Source: a bacterium (lineage in GTDB: Bacteria > Patescibacteriota > Saccharimonadia > UBA4664). Taken from it: DNA of 26,971 nucleotides. The stretch spans positions 243-27,213 of the forward strand of contig DAIDKY010000003.1 of NCBI GenBank assembly GCA_027449805.1, written 5' to 3'. This document shows positions 20,224 to 26,971 of the stretch, piece after piece (the stretch's first letter is position 1; each line of letters starts with the position of its first letter). The translations under genes and the position numbers were made by a program. Under the pieces are notes generated by a model. It did not search any database. It was not told the origin of the DNA and saw only the letters and a program-made list of their open reading frames with translations.

Positions 20224-21088
20224 AATTACTTACCTTCAAGCGATCGTTATTGCCGTACTACAGGGTGTTAGCGAGCTCTTTCCTATTTCTAGCCTCGGGC
20301 ATTCGGTTCTGGTACCGGCATTGCTGGGAGGATCGTGGTCCGAGCTTGTAGCCCATTCGTCGTCGATCAAGACAACGCCGTATCTGGCCTACTTAGTTGC
20401 TCTGCATATAGCGACAGCTTTGGCCCTCATCTGGTTTTACCGGCGTGATTGGATTAAGATTGTCGCCGGTTTCTTTACCAGCCTCGGCAAGCGCAAGGCG
20501 GAGTCGGTCGACGAGCGTCTAGCCTGGCTGCTCGTTGTCGGTACGATTCCAGTCGGGTTGGTCGGGTTCGTTATGGAGCATAAGATTAGTGCCATCTTTT
20601 CCAATCCCTTGGCCGCGTCTGTCTTTCTCTTTATCAACGGGTTAATACTTCTCGTGGCCGAGGTTCTAGTTCGTCGTTCAAAGGAGCATAAGACTTACGT
20701 TCGTCGTCAACTCAAAAACCTGTCTTATGGCGATGGCGCCGTTATCGGCTTTTTTCAGATTTTTGCTTTGCTTGCCGGTATCTCACGTTCTGGTATAACC
20801 CTGGTGGGCGGCCTTTGGCGCGGTCTGAGTCATGAGGACGCCTTGCGCTTTACCTTCCTCTTGGCGACGCCGGTTATCTTTGCCGCCGGCGTACTCGAGC
20901 TACCGAAGTTAGTCGGTCCGGCAGGTGCGTCCATTCACGGCCAGGTTATCGTCGGCATGATCGTCGCCGGACTTACGGCCTACGCCTCGATCAGATTCTT
21001 GACACGATACTTTCAGACTCGAACTCTGACGCCGTTTGCAATTTACTGTTTAGTTGTCGGCGGTCTCTGCATTATCCGTTTCGCTTAA
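20216..21088 (+). CDS. uppP: Undecaprenyl-diphosphatase
   Basis: Dephosphorylates undecaprenyl pyrophosphate so that the lipid carrier of cell-wall synthesis can be reused; it also gives bacitracin tolerance. The 290-residue polytopic protein has both family motifs: QGVSELFPISSLGHS (16-30, with E20) and LLAGISRSGITL (185-196, with S190 and R191). In the first motif SSLGH replaces the common SSTGH. About eight helices are expected. The gene overlaps the VKOR gene by eight bases, so wall-lipid recycling and disulfide formation are on one message. Confidence 0.94.
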   Translation: MTEITYLQAIVIAVLQGVSELFPISSLGHSVLVPALLGGSWSELVAHSSSIKTTPYLAYLVALHIATALALIWFYRRDWIKIVAGFFTSLGKRKAESVDERLAWLLVVGTIPVGLVGFVMEHKISAIFSNPLAASVFLFINGLILLVAEVLVRRSKEHKTYVRRQLKNLSYGDGAVIGFFQIFALLAGISRSGITLVGGLWRGLSHEDALRFTFLLATPVIFAAGVLELPKLVGPAGASIHGQVIVGMIVAGLTAYASIRFLTRYFQTRTLTPFAIYCLVVGGLCIIRFA

Positions 21089-21090
21089 GC

Positions 21091-21096
21091 TATACT
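21091..21096 (+). promoter_or_regulatory. -10 box, leaderless start of the HAD gene
   Basis: TATACT ends six bases before ATG 21103 and starts two bases after the uppP stop. Confidence 0.55.
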
Positions 21097-21102
21097 GCAT
21101 AT

Positions 21103-21759
21103 ATGAACCTACGATCTTTCGGCGTTATCTTTGATATGGACGGCGTACTTGTCGATACCGTACAGCTCAATTGGAAAGCACATAATATCGTCCTGGCACA
21201 GTACGGCGTACAGGTGCGCGACGACGAGATCGCCGATTATATAGGACGGGCTCTGGGCGATCAGGTAAAGATGATCAACCAGCGTTACGGTTTAAATATC
21301 GAGCTGGCCTCTTTCGAGGCGGCTATCGCACCGTTGCAAGATCACTATCATGCTCATATCAAGGCTAAGCCGGGCGTCGCCCGGCTGGTCAAAGAATTGG
21401 ATCGTCAGGGCATTCCTTTTGGTGTTGGAACGAGTTCGCCACGCGAGGTTGCGCTCAAGCGCCTGCGTACGGCCGGGCTTGTTCATTACTTTGATACGAT
21501 CGTGACACGAAACGAGGTCGAGCGTCATAAACCCGACCCCGAAGTCTATCTCTATGCTGCACGTCAGATCAAGCGCGATCCGCGCCAGTGCGTCGTAATT
21601 GAGGATTCGCCTTCGGGGCTGCTGGCGGCGCATAACGCCGGCGCCAGGTGCTGTGCCGTTGAGGTTCCCTATGTGCCGTCCAAACGCATGCAAGCGGCCG
21701 ACTTGTACGTTAGTTCGCTTGAGCGGGTCTCGCCGACGGCACTCGAACTCATGCTTTAA
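21103..21759 (+). CDS. HAD phosphatase, beta-phosphoglucomutase-like
   Basis: A 218-residue HAD hydrolase with a helical cap after the first motif. Motif I is FDMDGVLVDT (10-19; nucleophile D11 and acid D13), motif II is GVGTSSPR, motif III is the lysine in HKPDPEVY, and motif IV is VIEDSPSGLLAAHNAG. This order is typical of the beta-phosphoglucomutase/GPH subfamily, which acts on sugar phosphates. The substrate cannot be told. It has its own leaderless promoter and lies before the two-component genes with another promoter between. Confidence 0.88.
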   Translation: MNLRSFGVIFDMDGVLVDTVQLNWKAHNIVLAQYGVQVRDDEIADYIGRALGDQVKMINQRYGLNIELASFEAAIAPLQDHYHAHIKAKPGVARLVKELDRQGIPFGVGTSSPREVALKRLRTAGLVHYFDTIVTRNEVERHKPDPEVYLYAARQIKRDPRQCVVIEDSPSGLLAAHNAGARCCAVEVPYVPSKRMQAADLYVSSLERVSPTALELML

Positions 21760-21782
21760 GCTGATTTTCAGTTAATTCGCGC

Positions 21783-21788
21783 TACAAT
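21783..21788 (+). promoter_or_regulatory. -10 box, leaderless start of the response regulator
   Basis: TACAAT ends six bases before ATG 21795, with no ribosome site. Confidence 0.5.
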
Positions 21789-21794
21789 AATGGC

Positions 21795-22475
21795 ATGAGA
21801 GTTTTAGTCATCGAAGACGAGCACAAGATCGCCGGCGCGCTTAAGCGAGGCCTTGAGCAGGAGGGCTATGCTGTAGATTTGACCTACGATGCCGATGAAG
21901 GCTTAAGCTCTGCCCTAACCGGCGAGCACGATATTATAATTATCGACCGTATGCTCCCGGGTTTGATCGAGGGCGTTGATGTCTGCAAAGAGGTTCGCGC
22001 CAATAATATCCACACGCCGATACTTATGCTTACGGCCAAGGATCAGATTCACGATCGTGTGGCCGGGCTTAATGCCGGCGCCGATGACTATCTGGTAAAG
22101 CCGTTTGCATTCGAGGAGCTTTTGGCGCGCATGCGTGCTCTTCTGCGAAGACCGCAGGATCAGGTCGGCAACGTTCTTTCTATCGATGATCTGCGTCTCG
22201 ATACCGTAACTTACGAAGTTACGCGCGAGGGTAAAACGATCAGTTTATCGAGCAAGGAGTATGCCCTGCTCGAATATATGCTGCGCAACCAGAATCGCGT
22301 TCTGGCTAAACAGAATCTGATCACCCATGTCTGGGACTATGATTCCGATATTCTTCCCAACACGGTAGAGGTTTATATTCGTTACCTGCGTACTAAGATC
22401 GATCAGCCTTTTAAAGGTCCGAATCTGATCCACACTATACGCGGCTTCGGTTATAAGCTCGGTATCGAGGCGTAA
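21795..22475 (+). CDS. OmpR/PhoB-type response regulator
   Basis: A cytoplasmic transcription factor switched on by phosphorylation. Of 226 residues, the receiver domain (1-115) has E7/D8 in IEDEHK, the phosphate acceptor D51 in IIIIDRMLPG, T80 and K102 in DDYLVKPF. The winged-helix DNA-binding domain (about 127-224) carries LSSKEYALLEYMLRN, NTVEVYIRYLRTKID and the closing IRGFGYKL. Its stop overlaps the kinase start (TAATG), so both are made together. The ABC transporter genes just downstream are the natural target. Confidence 0.93.
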   Translation: MRVLVIEDEHKIAGALKRGLEQEGYAVDLTYDADEGLSSALTGEHDIIIIDRMLPGLIEGVDVCKEVRANNIHTPILMLTAKDQIHDRVAGLNAGADDYLVKPFAFEELLARMRALLRRPQDQVGNVLSIDDLRLDTVTYEVTREGKTISLSSKEYALLEYMLRNQNRVLAKQNLITHVWDYDSDILPNTVEVYIRYLRTKIDQPFKGPNLIHTIRGFGYKLGIEA

Positions 22476-23485
22476 TGTTTAAATCTGCCACCTTTCGCCT
22501 GACGGCATCGTATCTCGGTATTCTGATGGCTATAAGTATTATCTTTAGTCTCGTTCTTTATAATGTTTCGGTTCACGAATTACACAACGATCTTCGTCGT
22601 CAGCTGCCTTACTTCCAGCAGTTTCAGACCGATGACAGTTTTGGCCAGGGTTTCGCTGGTTTTGAGACCCAGCAAGAGATTACCTCAAAGCATCGCCTGC
22701 AGATACAGCTCATTCTGGTAAACCTGATCATTCTGGTAGCGGCCGGCGGGGCAAGTTATTGGTTGGCCAGACGGAGTCTAAAGCCGATCGAGGAGGCACT
22801 CGAGGCGCAGAGCCGCTTTACTGCCGATGCTTCGCATGAGTTGCGAACCCCCCTGACGGCGATGAAGTCAGAGATCGAGGTAGCACTGCGCGACCCCAAA
22901 TTGAGCCCCAAGGATACCAAGGCGTTACTGGCCAGCAATCTGGAGGAGATCAACAAGCTCGAGACATTGTCGAACGGGCTTTTACGACTGGCGCAACACA
23001 ATAGTGAAGACGATAAGGCTTTTTCGGCCGTTTCTCTGGCCAAGGTTTCAACCGATGCGGTTGAGCGGATGAGCACTGTCATTAAGAGCCGTCCGGTCAA
23101 GGTCTTTAACGAGGTTGAGCCGACGATGGTCTGGGGTGATCGTCAGCATCTTACGGAAGTTCTGGCGATACTACTCGATAATGCTATTAAATACAGCCCG
23201 GCTAAATCTTCGGTACGCTTGACTAGTCGTGTACAGGGTAACTTTGCCTATCTCAGTGTTCATGACAAAGGTAAGGGCATAGGCGCTGAGGATTTACCGC
23301 ATATTTTCGATCGTTTTTATCGTGCCGACACCTCTAGATCTAAAGATAAGACTGGAGGCTATGGTCTTGGTCTGTCGATCGCCAAAAAGATTGCCGAGCT
23401 CCACGGCGGATCCATCGAGGCGACTAGCCAGCTAGGCAAGGGTTCAGTTTTTACGCTTAAGCTACCTCTCAGTATAGATAGCTAG
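22475..23485 (+). CDS. Sensor histidine kinase
   Basis: The membrane partner of the upstream regulator. The 336-residue protein has two helices (about 10-30 and 76-97) around a short outer loop of about 45 residues. Then comes the dimer and phospho-acceptor helix with H121 in DASHELRTPLTAMKSE, and an ATPase domain with N-box LLDNAIKY (233-240), G1 DKGKGIG (264-270), F-box HIFDRFYRADT and G2 GGYGLGLS (294-301). There is no HAMP domain between helix 2 and the H-box, only a short linker. The small sensor loop suggests sensing in or near the membrane, possibly through the adjacent ABC permease. Confidence 0.93.
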   Translation: MFKSATFRLTASYLGILMAISIIFSLVLYNVSVHELHNDLRRQLPYFQQFQTDDSFGQGFAGFETQQEITSKHRLQIQLILVNLIILVAAGGASYWLARRSLKPIEEALEAQSRFTADASHELRTPLTAMKSEIEVALRDPKLSPKDTKALLASNLEEINKLETLSNGLLRLAQHNSEDDKAFSAVSLAKVSTDAVERMSTVIKSRPVKVFNEVEPTMVWGDRQHLTEVLAILLDNAIKYSPAKSSVRLTSRVQGNFAYLSVHDKGKGIGAEDLPHIFDRFYRADTSRSKDKTGGYGLGLSIAKKIAELHGGSIEATSQLGKGSVFTLKLPLSIDS

Positions 23486-23504
23486 ACTTAGGCTATCCTA
23501 AGTC
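23485..23504 (+). promoter_or_regulatory. Perfect inverted repeat before the ABC genes
   Basis: GACTTAGG (23485-23492) and CCTAAGTC (23497-23504) with a CTAT loop form an eight-pair stem. It begins at the last base of the kinase stop and ends six bases before a TAGAAT box. It could be an operator or an RNA hairpin. Confidence 0.5.
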
Positions 23505-23510
23505 ATTATT

Positions 23511-23516
23511 TAGAAT
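23511..23516 (+). promoter_or_regulatory. Candidate -10 box of the ABC transporter genes
   Basis: TAGAAT lies 11 bases before ATG 23528. A weak ribosome-like GGAG (23518-23521) falls in between. TTAGGC (23488-23493), 17 bases upstream, is a poor -35 that overlaps the inverted repeat. Confidence 0.35.
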
Positions 23517-23527
23517 CGGAGAACACT

Positions 23528-24862
23528 ATGAGTTTCGTTGTACGCGGTGCCAAGAACGCTTTTCGTAATGGGTTGCGGACAGCCTCATTGGTCATAATAT
23601 TGGCGCTCAGTACTGGTTTGGCGCTAACTATGCTTTTGGCGCATCAAGCAGTAAATGCTAAGATCGCCAGCGTTAAAGGCTCTATCGGCAACACTATTAA
23701 CGTTACGCCGGCCGGGTCACGCGGTTTTAGCGGCGGCGGTAATCCTTTGACCCAGAGTCAGGTTGATGAAATCAAGACATTGCCTCATGTGGCCTCGGTT
23801 AGCTATAGCTTAACCGATCAGTTAACGACATCGAACAGCAGCTTAACGTCGGCCATTACGGCTGGAAGCCTGGGCCAGCGTCGGCGCATCGAGGCTGGCG
23901 GCGGAACACCTCCGGTCGGTGGTGGTTTTGCCGGCGGTGGCAATTTTACACCCCCGGTCTCGGCCATTGGATCAAATGACGTAAATAATCTGGCGGCCCT
24001 TGGCGGTGGTACGGCCAAGCTCACCGCGGGCAAGACTTTCGATCCGACTGTCGATGCCGACGTAGCATTGGTCGGGTCAACCCTGGCAGCCAAGAACAAT
24101 CTCTCGGTCGGCTCAACCTTCCAAGCCTATGGAGCAACTTTTACCGTCAGTGGAATCTTTGACGCTGGGAACCAGTTCTCTAATAATGCCGTGGTGATGC
24201 CGTTGCCGACGATTCAGCGACTGAGCGGGCAGACAGGGGAGATTACCTCGGCTACGGTCCAAGTTGATTCGATCGATAACGTTGCCGCCACGGTGACGGC
24301 GATTCAGGATAAGCTTGGCACCACTGTGGCAGACGTGGTCAGCCAGCAGGATGCTTCGAATCAGGCCCTCGCACCTCTGGCTAGTATCAGCACCATCTCC
24401 CTCTACAGCTTAATCGGGGCTGTCGTTGCGGGAGCGGTCATCATCTTCTTGACGATGCTGATGATCGTTCGCGAGCGTCGTCGCGAGATTGGCGTCTTTA
24501 AGGCTATCGGTGCCTCTAACGCCAAGATCGTCGGCCAGTTTATTAGCGAAGCCATGGTGCTGACCTTAATGGGGACTGCCGTTGGTATTGTGGCAGGTGC
24601 AATCTTTAGCAACTCGGTGGTCAAGGTCTTAGTTTCAAGCAGTACGAGCAACCCCGTGGGGCCGGGTCATGGTTTCGGCGGCGGCTTTGGCCGCGCCTTC
24701 GGTGGGGGAGTGCGTGCACTAGCTAATATCCACACATCCGTCGGCTTTAGTCTTATTTTGTACGGTCTGGCTGGGGCGATCATTATCGCCGTAGTTGGCA
24801 GCGCCTTGCCGGCCTATGCGATTGCCAAGATTCGTCCGGCCGAAGTAATGAGGGGAGAGTAA
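23528..24862 (+). CDS. ABC transporter permease, MacB/FtsX type
   Basis: A 444-residue permease with the family layout: helix 1 (about 20-38), a large outer domain (about 40-290), then three helices (about 291-315, 340-362 and 412-434). The ERRREIGVFKAIGASNAKIV segment after helix 2 is the coupling region that contacts the ATPase, and the C-terminus ends in KIRPAEVMRGE as in MacB-like proteins. The outer domain contains Gly-rich runs (for example GGGTPPVGGGFAGGGNF), and another Gly-rich loop lies before the last helix. These are unusual and may be flexible. It probably exports a peptide or lipid, or works as a mechanical transducer. The ATPase gene follows after one base. Confidence 0.88.
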   Translation: MSFVVRGAKNAFRNGLRTASLVIILALSTGLALTMLLAHQAVNAKIASVKGSIGNTINVTPAGSRGFSGGGNPLTQSQVDEIKTLPHVASVSYSLTDQLTTSNSSLTSAITAGSLGQRRRIEAGGGTPPVGGGFAGGGNFTPPVSAIGSNDVNNLAALGGGTAKLTAGKTFDPTVDADVALVGSTLAAKNNLSVGSTFQAYGATFTVSGIFDAGNQFSNNAVVMPLPTIQRLSGQTGEITSATVQVDSIDNVAATVTAIQDKLGTTVADVVSQQDASNQALAPLASISTISLYSLIGAVVAGAVIIFLTMLMIVRERRREIGVFKAIGASNAKIVGQFISEAMVLTLMGTAVGIVAGAIFSNSVVKVLVSSSTSNPVGPGHGFGGGFGRAFGGGVRALANIHTSVGFSLILYGLAGAIIIAVVGSALPAYAIAKIRPAEVMRGE

Positions 24863-24863
24863 G

Positions 24864-25535
24864 ATGCTAAAAGTCACAAAACTAACCAAGACGTTTGCCT
24901 CGCCGGCCGGATCGGTGACGGCGGTGAGCGATATTAGCTTGAGTGTTCCCGATGGAGTCTTTGCCACCATTGTCGGACGCAGCGGCAGCGGCAAGAGTAC
25001 CCTGCTGGCTCTACTTGGCGCCCTCGATAATCCGACCTCCGGTTCGATCGAAGTCGCTGATCAAGATATTACCAAACTCAATGATCGCCAGTTAATTGCT
25101 TATCGGCGGCGCCGGATCGGTTTTGTTTTTCAGGCATATAATTTGATCCCAAATTTGTCGGCATTAGAGAATGTCATGTTGTCGTTAGAACTCGATGGCG
25201 TGGGAAAGACGGAGCGTCGCGAGCGTGCTACTAAGCTATTAGAGCAGGTTGGAATTACCGAAGATAAGCATAGCCGCAGGCCTAGCCGTCTATCCGGCGG
25301 CGAGCAACAGCGAGTCGCTATCGCCCGCGCGCTAGCCAATCGTCCCAAATTGATCCTAGCCGACGAGCCGACAGGCAACCTCGACAGCGCAACCGGCGAC
25401 GTTATCGTCAAGCTTCTACGTGATTTGGCCGACTCGGAGAAGACGACGATTATTGCTGTAACTCACGATGCGGCTCTAGCCAAGAAGACTCAACTCACCT
25501 TTACCCTGCAAGACGGCAAGCTAGTTAAGAAGTAA
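24864..25535 (+). CDS. ABC transporter ATPase, MacB/LolD type
   Basis: The ATP-driven motor of the upstream permease, at the inner face of the membrane. The 223-residue subunit has Walker A GRSGSGKST (38-46), Q-loop FVFQAYNLIP (87-96), signature LSGGEQQR (143-150), Walker B LILADEP (163-169), D-loop GNLDS and the switch H201. GGGGAG-like sequence eight bases before ATG 24864 may serve as ribosome site, and the start is one base after the permease stop. This is a standard partner for four-helix permeases that act on peptides, lipids or antibiotics; the substrate is not shown by sequence. Confidence 0.94.
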   Translation: MLKVTKLTKTFASPAGSVTAVSDISLSVPDGVFATIVGRSGSGKSTLLALLGALDNPTSGSIEVADQDITKLNDRQLIAYRRRRIGFVFQAYNLIPNLSALENVMLSLELDGVGKTERRERATKLLEQVGITEDKHSRRPSRLSGGEQQRVAIARALANRPKLILADEPTGNLDSATGDVIVKLLRDLADSEKTTIIAVTHDAALAKKTQLTFTLQDGKLVKK

Positions 25536-25560
25536 GATCGCCGACGCGTCGCCACGGGCG

Positions 25561-25566
25561 TATAAT
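25561..25566 (+). promoter_or_regulatory. -10 box before the GH13 gene
   Basis: A perfect TATAAT lies four bases before ATG 25571 and ten bases before ATG 25577, both in the same frame. No ribosome site is present. Confidence 0.5.
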
Positions 25567-25570
25567 GGTA

Positions 25571-26971
25571 ATGATTATGTGGTGGCAAAACGGTGTTATT
25601 TATCAGATCTATATTCGTTCGTTCTATGATTCGAACGGCGACGGAATTGGCGATATTGCCGGTATAACGGCCAAATTGGATTACCTTGAGGAGCTGGGCG
25701 TCAGCGCTCTGTGGCTCACGCCGGTCGGACCTTCGCCGAACTACGACTGGGGGTACGATGTCTCCGATTACTACGGCGTCGAACCGACTCTCGGTACGAT
25801 GCAGGATCTCGAGAACTTGATCGCCGAGGCCAAGGACCGGGGGATACGCATCCTCCTTGATTTAGTCCCGAACCATACTAGTATCGAGCACCTTTGGTTC
25901 CAGACGGCGCGAAGCTCCAAAGACAACCCTTATCGGGATTGGTATATCTGGGCCGATCCTAACCTTAATGGCGGCCCGCCCAACAACTGGCGTTCATCTT
26001 TCGGGGGCTCGGCCTGGAAGTTCGACGAGAGAACCAGCCAGTATTATCTTCATAATTTCTTACCGCAGCAAGCAGATCTGAACTGGGCCAACCCCGAGGT
26101 ACAGGAAGAATTCCGCCACATTATGCGTTATTGGTTCGATCGCGGGGTGGCCGGTTTCCGTATCGATGTAGTTAATATGCTAGCCAAAGACACCGCCCAG
26201 CGTGACAATCCCGGCGCTTTGCCTAACGATAATCTGAGCGTTCGTTTGCTCGGCCAGGAACCGGTTAACAGCGGCAACGGGGCGGCCGTTCACGCGATTA
26301 TTCGTAGTTGGCGTAAGTTGGCCGAAGGCTATCGCCACCCGCGCCTGCTCCTTGGCGAGACAATGGTATACGACGCCGATAATCTGGCGACTTATTATGG
26401 TGATAACGACGAACTGCAGCTGGCTTTCAATTTTCCCTTTTGGCAGGCTCCGTTTAAGGCAGCTGCCTTGCGTAAAATCGTGGCTTCCGTCGAGGCAAAG
26501 CTACCTCCCAGCGGACAGCCGGCTTGGGCCGTCTCCAACCATGATATTGCCAGGGCCGCCAGCCGGTGGGCGGGCGGCAATGATTCCAAGATTCGTCTGG
26601 TTCTAATGATGCTCCTCACTTTGCGCGGTACTCCTGTCTTATACTACGGCGAAGAACTGGGGATGACCGACCGTCATGTCTGGCGCTGGCGTTACCGAGA
26701 TAGTGTGGGCAAGGCCTTTTGGCCACTCTTTGTCGGTCGTGATCGCGAGCGCACGCCGATGGTCTGGGACGAATCCGATAACGCCGGCTTTACTAAGCCT
26801 CGATCGAAGCCGTGGCTGCCAATTGGTAAACATGATCGTAGTGCGGCTAACCAACGTCATAAGCCCAACTCGACTTTTGAGTTTACTCGCCGCCTGATCG
26901 CCTTGCGTCATGCATCGAGTGATCTTCATAAAGGCAACTACGCGGACCTAACGACCTCATCGAATCTATGG
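25571..26971 (+). CDS. GH13 alpha-glucosidase-like enzyme (3' end cut off)
   Basis: A glycoside hydrolase that cuts, or transfers from, alpha-glucosidic bonds. The frame is open from ATG 25571 (or 25577) to the window end, about 467 residues. The family order is present: VIYQIYIRSFYDSNGDGIGD (9-28), LLDLVPNHTS (95-104), the nucleophile in GFRIDVVN (195-202, D199), the acid/base in LLGETMVYD (260-268, E263), and SNHDIARAASRW (322-333, with H324 and D325). The fit is to the oligo-1,6-glucosidase/alpha-glucosidase/trehalose synthase group; the exact substrate cannot be told. No signal peptide is seen, so it should act in the cytoplasm on imported or stored glucans. The C-terminal beta domain lies outside the window. 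Confidence 0.92.
   Translation, partial: MIMWWQNGVIYQIYIRSFYDSNGDGIGDIAGITAKLDYLEELGVSALWLTPVGPSPNYDWGYDVSDYYGVEPTLGTMQDLENLIAEAKDRGIRILLDLVPNHTSIEHLWFQTARSSKDNPYRDWYIWADPNLNGGPPNNWRSSFGGSAWKFDERTSQYYLHNFLPQQADLNWANPEVQEEFRHIMRYWFDRGVAGFRIDVVNMLAKDTAQRDNPGALPNDNLSVRLLGQEPVNSGNGAAVHAIIRSWRKLAEGYRHPRLLLGETMVYDADNLATYYGDNDELQLAFNFPFWQAPFKAAALRKIVASVEAKLPPSGQPAWAVSNHDIARAASRWAGGNDSKIRLVLMMLLTLRGTPVLYYGEELGMTDRHVWRWRYRDSVGKAFWPLFVGRDRERTPMVWDESDNAGFTKPRSKPWLPIGKHDRSAANQRHKPNSTFEFTRRLIALRHASSDLHKGNYADLTTSSNLW

Noticed and set aside
1..26971. CRISPR array, insertion sequence, integrase or tRNA-linked attachment site
   Set aside because: I saw no regularly spaced direct repeats, no transposase or integrase motifs, and no tRNA gene. 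The orphan cluster therefore has no visible mobile-element boundary.
1..26971. Alternative genetic code (UGA read as an amino acid)
   Set aside because: All recognised genes read through without internal UGA, several end in UGA, and tryptophan is UGG at conserved places.

Overview
The window is a gene-dense piece of a bacterial chromosome using the standard code (UGA is a stop, for example in hemQ, and Trp is UGG). The compact layout, overlapping starts and stops, many promoters whose -10 box sits directly before the start codon, and a series of short orphan proteins fit a candidate-phyla (Patescibacteria/CPR) genome, most likely Saccharibacteria (TM7). That assignment is inference from gene content and style; no rRNA or tRNA gene is present to test it.

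Layout. 1-510: 3' end of a FAD-dependent amine-oxidase-like gene. 562-5371: orphan membrane protein, ParB-like protein without a ParA, D-Ala-D-Ala ligase beside an enlarged VanX-like dipeptidase, and a second orphan. 5471-9021: a flavin reductase module, a 40-residue acidic ORF, and late heme genes hemQ-hemE-hemH. 9108-13257: orphan small genes around a striking protein that joins a sigma-region-4-like helix-turn-helix, an RNA polymerase alpha-CTD-like domain and a transglutaminase-like Cys-His-Asp domain; a HIT hydrolase gene sits among them. 13410-14662: divergent MntP-like exporter and an unknown membrane protein. 14715-17298: a tight operon of a membrane-anchored flavin reductase, an ApbE flavin transferase without export signal, and a four-histidine ferric-reductase-type membrane cytochrome. 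Then, on the minus strand, a cardiolipin synthase. 18925-21759: DsbA-like thiol protein, VKOR, UppP and a HAD phosphatase. 21795-25535: response regulator, histidine kinase, ABC permease and ATPase. 25571-end: a GH13 alpha-glucosidase cut by the window edge.

How the parts may work together. The hem genes can supply heme b, which the four-histidine membrane protein would need; the reductase, ApbE and cytochrome operon looks like a small system for moving electrons from NAD(P)H across the membrane. Ddl, the VanX-like protein and UppP concern the cell wall, and the DsbA-like/VKOR pair makes disulfides outside the cytoplasm.

A second layer is the gene-start style. Recognisable metabolic and envelope genes mostly have a TANNNT box 6-8 bases before ATG and no Shine-Dalgarno sequence (leaderless). 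The orphan genes, the ParB-like gene, the VanX-like gene and the fusion gene instead have AAGGAG-type ribosome sites, and most have -35/-10 promoters with 17-18 base spacing.
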